Part shown: one piece after another, positions 28,458 to 36,878 of the stretch
Numbering within the stretch: the stretch's first letter is position 1
Layout: each line of letters opens with the position of its first letter
Assembly: GCF_001422985.1 (NCBI RefSeq)
Contig: NZ_LMNL01000034.1
Span: 333,603-397,602 of the forward strand
Origin: Methylobacterium sp. Leaf117
GTDB taxonomy: Bacteria; Pseudomonadota; Alphaproteobacteria; Rhizobiales; Beijerinckiaceae
Length of the DNA stretch: 64,000 bases
Direction of reading: 5' to 3'
The notes under the pieces: model-generated
What the model was told of the DNA's origin: nothing
The model's database searches: none
What the model saw: only the letters and a program-made list of their open reading frames with translations
Made by a program: the position numbers and the translations under genes

Positions 28458-29816
28458 TCATGCCAGCAGGTAGGTTAGGAGCGCCCGCAACTGCGCCGGG
28501 CGAACCGGCTTGTGCATCAGTTGCCCTCCCAGTGCCGCGACCTGCGCGGCGATTTCGGGCGCATGATCGGCGGTGGTCACGATGACCGGTAGGGGGGCCG
28601 ACATCCGGGCCTGCAGGTGGGCCGCCACATCGAGGCCGCAGGCCCCGTGGTCGAGGTGATAGTCGAGGACGAGAAGGTCCGGCAGGTCCAGCCCCGCGGC
28701 GAGCGCCGCCTCCACCCCTGCGAGATCGCGATGAACCGAGACCTCGGCGTCCCAGGCCCGCAGGAGGCGCTCCAGGGCATCGGCGGTGGGCGGATCGTTC
28801 TCCACCACCAGCACCCGTGCGCCGGTGAGCCGGGTCGCCACGGGTGGCGCCGGCACCACACGCTCGGGCGGCGTAGGGCTGACCGGCAGGGTCAGGGCCA
28901 TGCGGGTGCCGCGCCCGACCTGCGAGGTCAGCTCGAGGGGATGGTCGAGGGCCTGCGCCATGCGGCGCACGATCGAGAGACCCAGGCCGAGGCCGGGTTC
29001 ACCGCCCTCCCCCTCGGCACCGCCGCGGAAGAATTCCTCGAAGACGAGGTCCCGCTCCGCCGCGGCGATGCCGCAACCGGTGTCGAGCACCTCGAGCCGG
29101 CAGGATGCGCCACGCCGCCGAACCGCCACCAGCACCCCGCCCGCGCGCGTGTACCGGATGGCGTTCGACACGAGGTTCTGGACGATGCGCTGGAGCATCA
29201 GCGGATCGCTGGCCACGACGAGGTCGGGGCCGCGGACGACGAGGCGCAGGCCCTTGCGCGCGGCGAAGGGCCGGAAGCTCGCCGCGATGCCGGCCAGGAG
29301 GTCGCCGAGGGCCACCGGCTTGATCGCCGGGCGCACCACGCCGGCATCGAGCTTCGAGATATCCAGGAGGGTCTTGATCAGGTCCTCGATGATCTGCAGG
29401 CCGCGCTCGATCCGGCCGGAGATCGCCACCGCCTCCGGCCCGAGGGCCAGGCCGGCCAGTGCCGAGGCCGAGAGGCGCGCCGCATTCAGGGGCTGGAGCA
29501 GGTCGTGGCTCGCGGCGGCGAGGAAGCGGGTCTTGGAGCGGTTGGCGTTCTCCGCCTCCTCCTTGGCGGCCACCAGGGCCTCGTTGGAGCGCTCCAGGCG
29601 GTGCATGAGGCCGGTCAGCTCCTCGGTGCGGCTGCGGACGCGTCCCTCCAGCATGGTGGCGGTCTGGAACAGCGAGTAGGCACCGCCCTGCTGGTCCATG
29701 CTGCGCTCCACATGCGCCATCAGGGCGGCGTTGATCCGCTCCAGCTTGGCGATCCGCCGCAGGTTGGCGCTCTCGCCCGGCGCACCCCCCTGGGCTTCGG
29801 GGGACGGGACCGTCAC
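28458..29816 (-). CDS. Hybrid sensor histidine kinase (NahK-like)
   Basis: 452-residue soluble kinase. Residues about 15-95 are coiled coil, then the HisKA H-box FLAAASHDLLQPL (H104), the HATPase with NLVSNAIRYTRAGG (N box), DTGCGIAAAE (G1) and GLGLGLSIVRRMA (G2), and a C-terminal receiver whose acceptor Asp lies in LLVLDYHLDHG. The FLAAASHDLLQPLNAARL H-box and receiver layout are those of NahK/ErcS'-type kinases. The GTG at 29816 overlaps the FIST gene stop (GTGA), so sensor and kinase are translationally coupled. With no membrane segment, input must come from a cytoplasmic partner, most simply the FIST protein. Confidence 0.9.
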   Translation of the reverse strand: MTVPSPEAQGGAPGESANLRRIAKLERINAALMAHVERSMDQQGGAYSLFQTATMLEGRVRSRTEELTGLMHRLERSNEALVAAKEEAENANRSKTRFLAAASHDLLQPLNAARLSASALAGLALGPEAVAISGRIERGLQIIEDLIKTLLDISKLDAGVVRPAIKPVALGDLLAGIAASFRPFAARKGLRLVVRGPDLVVASDPLMLQRIVQNLVSNAIRYTRAGGVLVAVRRRGASCRLEVLDTGCGIAAAERDLVFEEFFRGGAEGEGGEPGLGLGLSIVRRMAQALDHPLELTSQVGRGTRMALTLPVSPTPPERVVPAPPVATRLTGARVLVVENDPPTADALERLLRAWDAEVSVHRDLAGVEAALAAGLDLPDLLVLDYHLDHGACGLDVAAHLQARMSAPLPVIVTTADHAPEIAAQVAALGGQLMHKPVRPAQLRALLTYLLA

Positions 29817-30985
29817 CGGTCCGCTCCGCCCCGCCCGATGGCGATGCCCGTGAAGGTCTGGTTCAGGTGCATCGAACGGTACTGCTCGCCGTAGGTGTCG
29901 AAGCCGACGACGTCGTAGCGCCGGTAGAGGTCGACGATGCCGTGGCGCACCTGACGGCTCTCGGCGTCGAGGCGGCGCAGCACGCATTCGAAGCCGATGA
30001 CGAGGTCGATGCCGCCGAGCGCCGCGTCGAGGCGCGACAGCTCGGCCTCCGTCGCCGCCACGATGTCGCGCGGTCGCGCCAGGGTCAGCACCACGCCCTC
30101 GTCGATGGCGCAGAAGAAGCTGAGCGAGCCGTCGGGATTCATGCGCCGGATCGACCGGCAAAAATACTCGCCGCCCACCTTCACGGCGAGGGGATAGGCA
30201 GCAAAGCTCATGGGCGACAGACGCTCCGGGTCGAGCCCCACCGCCATGGCGTATTCCCGCGCGGCCGGCTCGGCGTTGAGTTCGTGGACGGTGCGCTGCT
30301 CGTCGTCGGAAGCGGTGACCACGAACCGGGTCGCGGTCGGCTCGAAATTGTCGCTCTTGAAGATCTGGATCGGGAAATCCGATTCCACCAGCAGCAGCAC
30401 GGCGGCGCGCTGATGAATGCCGCCGTCATGCAGCAGCACGGTCTCACGGAAGGTGAGGTCGTCACCGGCCGAGCCGCCCACCAGGGGGATGCCGTCGAGG
30501 GCCCAGGCGATGGCCGAGACCACGGTCTCTTCGGCATTGGCGAGCCCGTCGATCAGCGACAGGGCGAAGCGGCGCCCATTGATCGGATCGGCGGATGCCC
30601 CGTCGAGGCTCCTTCGCAGAGCGCGCACGCTCGAGGCGGTGCGCTCGACGTCGAGATGGTCGATGGCGTCGAGCAGCGTCGAGACGATGCGGAAGCCGTC
30701 GGGCGGAAAGGCGATGACCACGAGGCCGCGATCGAGGCCGCCCGCCGGGGAGATGCCGCCGGACATCGTGCACCCGGCGATGCCCGCACCGGGAAAGCGG
30801 GTGGAGAAGCCCCGATTGAGGGTGTCGACGTCGTAGTCGGCCGAGAAGAACGCCACGATCTGGGCGACCCGGCCGGTGCCGATGGCCGCGCCGATCTCCG
30901 CCAGCGCCGTTTCGGCGTCGGCGGCGTCGGTCCAGGTCGTGGTGATGCCGCACCGGTGCGTGCGCACCCGCGTCCCCTCTGTCAC
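29813..30985 (-). CDS. FIST-domain sensor protein (NosP-like)
   Basis: 390 residues with FIST_N (IAGCTMSGGISPAGGLDRGL, LVGGSAGDDLTFRETVLLHD) and FIST_C (DLVIGFECVLRRLDAE, GFDTYGEQYRSMHLNQTFTG). Proteins of this type beside NahK-like kinases include NosP, a haem-binding nitric-oxide sensor. The start is uncertain: GTG at 30985 and GTG at 30967 each follow a GAGGGA/GAGGGG box in a short tandem duplication; 30985 is listed. Longer readings to 31141 would run into the divergent regulator gene's leader. It is co-translated with the kinase. Haem binding here is an inference. Confidence 0.85.
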   Translation of the reverse strand: MTEGTRVRTHRCGITTTWTDAADAETALAEIGAAIGTGRVAQIVAFFSADYDVDTLNRGFSTRFPGAGIAGCTMSGGISPAGGLDRGLVVIAFPPDGFRIVSTLLDAIDHLDVERTASSVRALRRSLDGASADPINGRRFALSLIDGLANAEETVVSAIAWALDGIPLVGGSAGDDLTFRETVLLHDGGIHQRAAVLLLVESDFPIQIFKSDNFEPTATRFVVTASDDEQRTVHELNAEPAAREYAMAVGLDPERLSPMSFAAYPLAVKVGGEYFCRSIRRMNPDGSLSFFCAIDEGVVLTLARPRDIVAATEAELSRLDAALGGIDLVIGFECVLRRLDAESRQVRHGIVDLYRRYDVVGFDTYGEQYRSMHLNQTFTGIAIGRGGADR

Positions 30986-31127
30986 CCGCGTTCCCTCGCT
31001 GCCCGGCGCGGGCCGGGCTTGACGCCCGGTTCTCCGCGATGACACGAGTATGTCGGGCGACCGGTGGCCGCGCAATGCAGCGCCGAACGGCTCCGGCACA
31101 GGGGCGCACGCACCGGGCGGAACGGGC

Positions 31128-31787
31128 ATGCATCTCCTCATCGTCGACGATCACCCGCTGTTTCGTGAGGCGCTGGCGAGCGCCGTGGGGCTCGCCTATC
31201 CGGACGCGACGGTGCATGAGGCCGATGGGATCGTCGGCGCCTGCGCGGTGCTGGCCCGGCAGCCCGCCACCGAGATCATCCTTCTCGACCTGTCGATGCA
31301 GGGGGTTACCGGCTTCGAGGGCCTGCTGGCGATCCGGGCGCAGGCCCCGCGCGTCCCGATCCTCGTCGTGTCGGGCCTGGAAGATCCGCGGATCATCCGC
31401 GAAGCCCTCGACCACGGCGCCGCCGGCTTCGTGCCGAAGGCGGTCGACAAGGCGACGCTGACGCGAGCCATCGCCGATGTCCTGGCCGGCGGCCTCTCGG
31501 TGCCGGCGAGCCTGCCGGCCGCGCCCCCGATCCCGTCAACGGCCCGCAAGGCCCCGATCGCCGAGCGGGTTGGGAGCCTGACCCCGCAACAGGTGCGGGT
31601 GCTGGCGATGATCCGGCAGGGGATGCTGAACAAGCAGATCGCCCACGAGCTTCAGGTCGGGGATTCGACCGTGAAGGCGCACGTCTCTGAAATCCTACGC
31701 AAGCTCGACGTCATCAGCCGCACGCAGATCGTGATCGAGACCGCGCTCCTCGACTTCGACCGGATCGTGGCCGCGCCGGAATCGTGA
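31128..31787 (+). CDS. LuxR/NarL-type response regulator
   Basis: 219 residues: receiver domain 1-120 with acceptor D54 (EIILLDLSMQGV) and a conserved Lys in GFVPKAVDKATL, then a GerE/LuxR HTH (LTPQQVRVLAMIRQGMLNKQ, IAHELQVGDSTVKAHVSEIL). The ATG at 31128 follows GGCGGAACG. It is divergent from the FIST-kinase pair with a 142-nt shared control region, which is the expected arrangement for the cognate output of that kinase. Related regulators (ErbR/AgmR) control PQQ alcohol dehydrogenase genes in Pseudomonas. Confidence 0.93.
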   Translation: MHLLIVDDHPLFREALASAVGLAYPDATVHEADGIVGACAVLARQPATEIILLDLSMQGVTGFEGLLAIRAQAPRVPILVVSGLEDPRIIREALDHGAAGFVPKAVDKATLTRAIADVLAGGLSVPASLPAAPPIPSTARKAPIAERVGSLTPQQVRVLAMIRQGMLNKQIAHELQVGDSTVKAHVSEILRKLDVISRTQIVIETALLDFDRIVAAPES

Positions 31788-31842
31788 ACCGGCGGGCGGA
31801 GATCTTTCAAGCGGCGGGGATTTGTCAGGCAGCGGATATTCT

Positions 31843-32280
31843 TCAGGCAGTAGGCACTTTCGAGCCGCCGTAATGGCCGTCGACGCGCTCGCCGTAACGC
31901 GGATCGGCGAAGGGGTCTTCGCCGGGGCCATGCGTCGGGGCGCCCTCCAGGGTGTCGCGGTCGATGTCGACGATGTAGCCGCCGAGTTCGACGCTGTAGG
32001 TCAACGCCCGCCAGGGCACCGGGTGATAGCTCTCGCCCAGGCCGAGAAAGCCCCCGAAGGACAGGACCGCGTAAGCGACCTGGCCCGAGACCTTGTCGAC
32101 CATGAAATTGTAGACCGTGCCGATATGCTCGCCGTCGCGGCGATAGGCGGCCGTGCCTTCGACCTTGTTCGAGGCGATCAGGCGCGAGGTCTCGTCGATG
32201 GCGACGCCCTCGGCGGAGGGATCGAGCTCCATCGAGCCGGCGGGACGGATGCTGCGCTCGTTCGGGAGGTCCGTCGGCAT
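31843..32280 (-). CDS. PRC-barrel domain protein
   Basis: 145 residues with one PRC barrel (about 25-115): LIASNKVEGTAAYRRDGEHI, GTVYNFMVDKVSGQVAYAVL, then SFGGFLGLGESYHPVPWRAL. No signal peptide or membrane segment. PRC-barrel proteins of this size are widespread in alphaproteobacteria and often stress-induced, but the role is unknown. The ATG has GAGGAG 7 nt upstream. A small membrane ORF lies 130 nt upstream on the same strand. Confidence 0.88.
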   Translation of the reverse strand: MPTDLPNERSIRPAGSMELDPSAEGVAIDETSRLIASNKVEGTAAYRRDGEHIGTVYNFMVDKVSGQVAYAVLSFGGFLGLGESYHPVPWRALTYSVELGGYIVDIDRDTLEGAPTHGPGEDPFADPRYGERVDGHYGGSKVPTA

Positions 32281-32412
32281 GCAAACTCCTCGTGGCTGGG
32301 GGATGCGCCGGGACCGGCGCCCGACCGGACAAGCCGCGACCCGCGCGGGGGTTCCAGGACAGGGGCCGGTCGTCAGCTCCGTCTGGCTCGCCCGTGCGGT
32401 GTCAGACCGGCG

Positions 32413-32538
32413 TCAGATCAGGCCCGCATCCGCCCGGGTACCGGGACGGCCTTGTGCCTCCACCGACACCAGCGTGCCCAGTCCGATGATGAGTGCGGCG
32501 GCGGCGCCCAGCGAGAGCGTGAAGGCAAGGAGGATCAT
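32413..32538 (-). CDS. Possible 41-residue single-span membrane protein
   Basis: ATG at 32538 opens a 41-codon frame, MILLAFTLSLGAAAALIIGL followed by GTLVSVEAQGRPGTRADAGLI. The first ~27 residues form one strongly hydrophobic helix and the tail is polar, as in many bacterial micro-membrane proteins. The ribosome site is weak (CCAGGG). It precedes the PRC-barrel gene. Real expression is unproven. Confidence 0.45.
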   Translation of the reverse strand: MILLAFTLSLGAAAALIIGLGTLVSVEAQGRPGTRADAGLI

Positions 32539-33134
32539 GACCCTGGATTCACCGATCGCCCTTAAGGTTCGGTGACGGTGCCCACCGGCCGATGTCCCGA
32601 ATCCGCCCGGGGCCAGGCCGTCTGTCTACCAAAATTTCGACCGATCGTGGAATGTTCTCGGCGGAACCGACCGTTCCACTGAACGAAGCGCTCGGGCTTG
32701 AGCGTCGGCCGGCCATCCCGCCTGCACGGGCGACACGCCGCCCGCGCGAGGGAACGGCGGCCTCCGCCCGGGACCTGCGCCTAGACGAAGGCCGCGAAGT
32801 CGCCCTAACCTCCTCTGCACTCACATCTTTCGCCCGACATACCCGCCTGGGTCCGATCCGCTGGCGCCGTGGCGTCGGGCGGAAGTACAGACCGCCGAGA
32901 CCACGTTTCCGCGCACGTGGAGCGGGGTTTGTCGCGTCCCGCACCAGCCCTTCGCCCGCTCTCCGCCAGCCCTTCGCCGGCCCTTCCGTCTGCGCGCCTG
33001 TGGATGACGCGGGCGCAGCGGGCGGTTTTCCCTTGGAACGCTCGCGGCACCGCTTAGTTGTTGCACCTATGCGCTGCGAGGCCACGGGCCGTGGGCGTAC
33101 CGGCGCTCACCGTCGACATCCGGAGGAACATCCC
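32539..33134. other. Long GC-rich intergenic region upstream of the SWIB gene
   Basis: 596 nt with no gene that I can support; the long open frames here lack ribosome sites and family features. It ends in the leader of the SWIB gene, which contains a candidate EcfG promoter at 33035-33059 and a good GGAGGA site. Confidence 0.5.
33035..33059 (+). promoter_or_regulatory. Candidate EcfG (general stress) promoter for the SWIB gene
   Basis: GGAAC at 33035-33039, 17 nt, then GTT at 33057-33059. The alphaproteobacterial EcfG consensus is GGAAC-N16-CGTT; here the base before GTT is A instead of C. It would start transcription about 70 nt before the SWIB start codon. nepR-ecfG lie 4 kb away. Confidence 0.5.
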
Positions 33135-33500
33135 ATGGCAAAGAGCACCACGAAGACTGTCGAGAAGGCTGCACCCAAGGCGGCTGAGAAGGACGCTGAG
33201 AAGCCGGCCGCCAAGGGCAAGAAGGTCGCCGCTCCGAAGGGTGAAGGCGCCAAGCCCAACGCGCTGCAACAGCCTCTGAAGCCGTCGCCCGAGCTCGCCG
33301 CCGTCGTCGGCGACGCGTCGCTGCCGCGCGGCGAGGTCGTGAGCAAGGTCTGGGAGTACATCAAGAAGCACAACCTCCAGAACCCCGAGAACAAGCGCGA
33401 GATCCTGGCCGACGACAAGCTCAAGAAGGTTTTCGGCAAGGACAAGTGCACCATGTTCGAAATGAACAAGCACCTCGCCGCGCACCTCAAGTCGGCCTGA
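33135..33500 (+). CDS. SWIB/MDM2-domain protein with histone-H1-like tail
   Basis: 121 residues. Residues 1-47 are Lys/Ala/Pro-rich (KTVEKAAPKAAEKDAEKPAA), resembling the tail of histone H1 and likely to bind DNA non-specifically. Residues about 48-121 form a SWIB/MDM2 fold: LKPSPELAAVVGDASLPRGE, VVSKVWEYIKKHNLQNPENK, FGKDKCTMFEMNKHLAAHL. In eukaryotes SWIB is part of SWI/SNF remodelling complexes; bacterial versions are known in Chlamydia (fused to topoisomerase I or alone) and in alphaproteobacteria with unknown roles. GGAGGA precedes the ATG. The gene is monocistronic, with a hairpin 23 nt after the stop. Confidence 0.93.
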   Translation: MAKSTTKTVEKAAPKAAEKDAEKPAAKGKKVAAPKGEGAKPNALQQPLKPSPELAAVVGDASLPRGEVVSKVWEYIKKHNLQNPENKREILADDKLKKVFGKDKCTMFEMNKHLAAHLKSA

Positions 33501-33522
33501 ACGCAAAATCCGGATCGGCGTC

Positions 33523-33543
33523 GGGGAGGGGTCGCCCCTCCCC
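33523..33543. terminator. Hairpin between SWIB and helicase genes
   Basis: Perfect 9-bp stem GGGGAGGGG / CCCCTCCCC with a TCG loop, between convergent genes. There is no U-tract on either strand, so termination is inferred from position. Confidence 0.55.
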
Positions 33544-33578
33544 TGGGCCGTCCGGCGATCGAACGCGGCGCCGGGCGC

Positions 33579-35723
33579 TCAGCGTCTGCTGCCGGCGCGG
33601 CGTGTGCGCCGCTCGACTTTGCGGGTCGCCGTCTCCCGCAGGTGGCGCTCGATCTCCCCGTTGGCGCGTCCCCGCATGGCGCGCATCGCTTCGGCATCGT
33701 CGAAGGTCTCGGGAAAGCGCCGCGACAGCCAGAGATAGGCGCTGGCGAGCTTCACCGTCCGCTCCTGGTAGACGAGTTCCCCCGCCAGGTTCGCGCGCAG
33801 GGCCGGCACCGTCGTGCCCGCCGCCCGTGCCTGGGTCCAGCGCTCCAGCATGCCGAGGGAGACCGGATCGCGCCGGTCCACCGGGCAGACCGAGAACGCG
33901 AACTTTTCCGCGATCGGCAGCCGCGCCTTGTCGACCACCCGGGCGATCTCCAGGATTTCCTCCAGGGCCGAGGGCTGGAACGGCGATCCGGCATAGAAGG
34001 TGGCACGCGCGAAATGCGCCAGCACCTCGCGCAGGCTGTCCGTGCGCATCTCCTCGGCCACCGAGTTGATGGCGATGAGGTCGGGCCGCACGAAGAAACG
34101 GGTATCGGCGGCCGGCGCCGTGGGCGCCCCCGCGAGCGCCGCGCGGATCGGCTCCAGTCCGGTCTCGTCCACGGCGGCGACGTAGCCCTCGTCCTGATGC
34201 CCGAAGCGCCCGGCGCGGCCCGCGATCTGGCGGATCTCCGAATTGGTCAGCGCCCGCTCCCCGACCCCGTCCCACTTGCGCACGGCCGAGAATACGACCC
34301 GCTTGAGGGGGCCGAGGTTGAGGCCCATGCCGATGGCATCCGTGGTGACCAGGACGTCGGCCTCGCCCGCGCGGAAGCGCGCGGCCTCGGCCCGGCGCAC
34401 CTCCGGTGAGAGCGCGCCGTAGATCGTCGCCACTCGGTGGCCCGCCGCCACCAGGATCTCGCGATTCTCGTGGACGGCCCTTCGCGAAAACGCCACCACC
34501 GCATCACCCGGCGTCACGTCTTCGAGGGGCACCGGCACCTCCTGCAACACCAGGGGGGTCTTGCGCACGAAGGTGACGACCTCGAGGGATTCGTTGGCCG
34601 CCTCCGCCGCCCGTCGCACGGCGGCCAGCGCATCGTCCGAACCGCACACCACCACGGTGCGGGCGGCCACGCCGAACAGGGCGTTGGTCCAGGCCCAGCC
34701 CCGGTCGGGGTCGGCGATCATCTGGATTTCGTCGATGACCGCGACGTCGACGGGCCGCGTCAGGTCGGCGGTCTCGATGGTGCGGGCGGTGTGGGTCGGG
34801 TTCAGGTCGCCGAGGGTCTCCTCGCCCGTCACCATCCCGGCGCGCAGGCCGCGCTCGGCCAGAGCCTCGTAGTTCTCCAGGGCGAGGAGGCGCAGGGGCG
34901 CCAGGTAGGTGCCGGTGGGCGCGGCGCGCAGCATCTCCAGGGCCGCATAGGTCTTACCGGAATTGGTCGGCCCCATGTGGAAGATGATGCGTCGGCCGAG
35001 GCGTCGGGCCGCGGTGAACTTCTCGATGTAGGCGCCGAAGCCCACCTGGTCGCGCAGGCGGCGCAGGCGCGAATCCTCGCGCGCCACGCTGCGGGCGCGG
35101 GCGCGCACGCCCTTGAGCGTGTCGGTCAGGGACTGATTCAGGTTCGGCGAGAGCAGGAAGGCCCGCGACCGCAGCGAGCGGTCGAGATGGTCGATATAGG
35201 TCACCGCGTCGGCGCCGACCTCGCGCAGGTCCTCCGCGACCTGGTCGCGCAGGCGCTCCACCGCCCGGCGCAGGGACTTCGCGGTCCGGACCGCGGTTTC
35301 AGCGACGGCGGCGCGCAGTTCGTCGAGGCGCCAGTTCGGGTCGTTGCGATGGGCCATCCCGGAGAGGATGCCGGCGATTCCCGTCTCGGGAGCCGCATCG
35401 ACCCGGAGGTCGAGGCGGCCCCCGTCCAGGATGGGAATCAGGGTCCGGATCGTCCAGGCGATGCTGCCGTCCCGCATCACCGCGGCGCGCAGGGCCGGCA
35501 CCGCCTTCTTCACGGTGGCGACACCGCCCTCCGAGAAGGCGCGGCGCGCCTTCAGCTCGCGCAGCGCCTTGGCCACCACCGCATCCTCGACGAAGCCGCC
35601 ATATTCGGGCAGGCCGAGATGGAGCCGCAGGGCATCCAATTCGACGCTCCGGGGCGGCAGGCCGAGGCGCATGGCTACCTCGGCCAGGATCTCGTTCGTC
35701 GGTCGCGCGCGCTTGCGGGCCAT
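33579..35723 (-). CDS. Suv3-like superfamily 2 RNA helicase
   Basis: 714-residue Ski2/Suv3-type helicase, the alphaproteobacterial relative of the mitochondrial degradosome helicase. The N-terminal ~240 residues are a family-specific helical region; Walker A is GPTNSGKT at 251-258, the Walker B is DEIQMI, followed by IYGALSPEVRR, LVTTDAIGMGLNL and QIAGRAGRFG. The C-terminal end is basic (TRKVERRTRRAGSRR) and could bind RNA. By homology it unwinds structured RNA or RNA-DNA hybrids for decay; a bacterial partner such as PNPase is only a guess. Convergent with the SWIB gene. Confidence 0.92.
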   Translation of the reverse strand: MARKRARPTNEILAEVAMRLGLPPRSVELDALRLHLGLPEYGGFVEDAVVAKALRELKARRAFSEGGVATVKKAVPALRAAVMRDGSIAWTIRTLIPILDGGRLDLRVDAAPETGIAGILSGMAHRNDPNWRLDELRAAVAETAVRTAKSLRRAVERLRDQVAEDLREVGADAVTYIDHLDRSLRSRAFLLSPNLNQSLTDTLKGVRARARSVAREDSRLRRLRDQVGFGAYIEKFTAARRLGRRIIFHMGPTNSGKTYAALEMLRAAPTGTYLAPLRLLALENYEALAERGLRAGMVTGEETLGDLNPTHTARTIETADLTRPVDVAVIDEIQMIADPDRGWAWTNALFGVAARTVVVCGSDDALAAVRRAAEAANESLEVVTFVRKTPLVLQEVPVPLEDVTPGDAVVAFSRRAVHENREILVAAGHRVATIYGALSPEVRRAEAARFRAGEADVLVTTDAIGMGLNLGPLKRVVFSAVRKWDGVGERALTNSEIRQIAGRAGRFGHQDEGYVAAVDETGLEPIRAALAGAPTAPAADTRFFVRPDLIAINSVAEEMRTDSLREVLAHFARATFYAGSPFQPSALEEILEIARVVDKARLPIAEKFAFSVCPVDRRDPVSLGMLERWTQARAAGTTVPALRANLAGELVYQERTVKLASAYLWLSRRFPETFDDAEAMRAMRGRANGEIERHLRETATRKVERRTRRAGSRR

Positions 35724-35872
35724 GGGCTCTCGTCGGGGAGTCGTTCACCGCCACGGACGGGCGACCGGGCCGCGCCAGGGTGCGCGGGACGTGGCCCAAA
35801 AAGCAACGGCCCGCATCAGCGCAAGATCCCCACGTCGGCCGGTTGGTGACCGCTTCGTGCGCGGCGCGCCGG

Positions 35873-36376
35873 TCAGGCGGCGCGCTGGTTGACTTGCCGC
35901 TCGGCCATGGCGGTGAGCAGGTGGTCGGTCGCCTTCTCCTCGTCGAGGTTCTGCTGGAGGACACCCGCGCAATCGTCGCGCCCCAGGCGCTTGGCCCAGG
36001 CGATCAGCGTGCCGTAGCGGGTGATTTCGTAGTGCTCGACGGCCTGCGCGGAGGCGACGAGGGCCGCATCCAGCACATCCTTGTCGGCGATCTCGCCGGC
36101 GACCTCGTTGGCTTCCTCGATGATGCCGTTGATCGCCGGGCAGGTCACGGCCTTCGGACTGTGGCCATGCATCTGAAAGACCTTCTCCAGGCGCTGGATC
36201 TGGGTCTCGGTCTGGCGCAGGTGGGTCTCGAAGCTCTGCTTCAGCTCCGGATGCGTCGCCTTGGCGATCATCTTGGGCAACGCCTTCGTGATCTGATTCT
36301 CGGCGTAGTAGATGTCCTGCAGGGTGTGAACGAAGAGGTCGTCGAGGGTTTTGATGTCTCGGGTGAACAGGCCCAT
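35873..36376 (-). CDS. DUF892/YciE-YciF ferritin-like stress protein
   Basis: 167-residue helical protein of the DUF892 family: TLDDLFVHTLQDIYYAENQI, HLRQTETQIQRLEKVFQMHG, then AAVEHYEI-type and LDEEKATDHLL segments that place the Glu/His residues of a ferritin-like four-helix bundle. The ATG at 36376 is the family start (MGLFTRDIKTLDDLF); longer upstream readings are not supported. YciE/F-type proteins are induced by general stress, and a candidate EcfG promoter is present about 215 nt upstream. The metal content is unknown. Confidence 0.9.
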   Translation of the reverse strand: MGLFTRDIKTLDDLFVHTLQDIYYAENQITKALPKMIAKATHPELKQSFETHLRQTETQIQRLEKVFQMHGHSPKAVTCPAINGIIEEANEVAGEIADKDVLDAALVASAQAVEHYEITRYGTLIAWAKRLGRDDCAGVLQQNLDEEKATDHLLTAMAERQVNQRAA

Positions 36377-36878
36377 GCGTGCCTCCACTGGTGTCCGGTG
36401 CGGTTTCGAAGGGGCTGGCAATGACCGTCCGGTGCGCCCCTCGTGCTCGCCGCCGCGCGGCAGGTTCGCTGTCCCCTGTGTCGATCGAGCGCGATTCCAG
36501 GTTTCGGCAACGCGGAACTTCGACACGGGTGAAGCTTCGACAAACCATGACTTCAGCTGACCGGCCGCAGCAATTTAGGCGAGCACGACATGAAAACCGG
36601 TCCTTTGCGCTCCGTGTTCCCTGATGGCCAGGATCAACCATTGATTTGGTCACAGAATAAGTCACTCCATAACTTTTCGAGCGACAACCCAGAGTGGTTT
36701 TCAATTACGATTTGATCCAAGTTATTTAACGCTCCGCTTCCTTCTTGTTAACGGGATCACGGGGTTCGGATTCGCGTCGCAGCGCGCAGAGGGAGGCGAG
36801 GTTCGCCATGCCCGACGCGGGCGGCTCGACGCGGGCCGTCACCCCTTACGCGTCAACACACGTCAGGGAAGCGAGACG
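36377..36878. other. Intergenic region between divergent DUF892 and repeat-protein genes
   Basis: 502 nt without a supported gene. The middle (36640-36750) is AT-rich and likely carries promoters in both directions; the minus-strand EcfG-like box at 36594-36620 is the only site recognised. Confidence 0.5.
36594..36620 (-). promoter_or_regulatory. Candidate EcfG promoter for the DUF892 gene
   Basis: On the minus strand, GGAAC is followed by 17 nt and then GGTT. This is one position longer than, and one base different from, the EcfG consensus (GGAAC-N16-CGTT), but alphaproteobacterial variants with longer spacers are known. The gap to the start codon is about 215 nt. Confidence 0.35.

Noticed and set aside
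32320..32352. Possible EcfG promoter (minus strand GGAAC, 18 nt, TT) before the PRC-barrel gene
   Set aside because: The -10 half lacks GTT and the GC-rich spacer makes a chance match likely.
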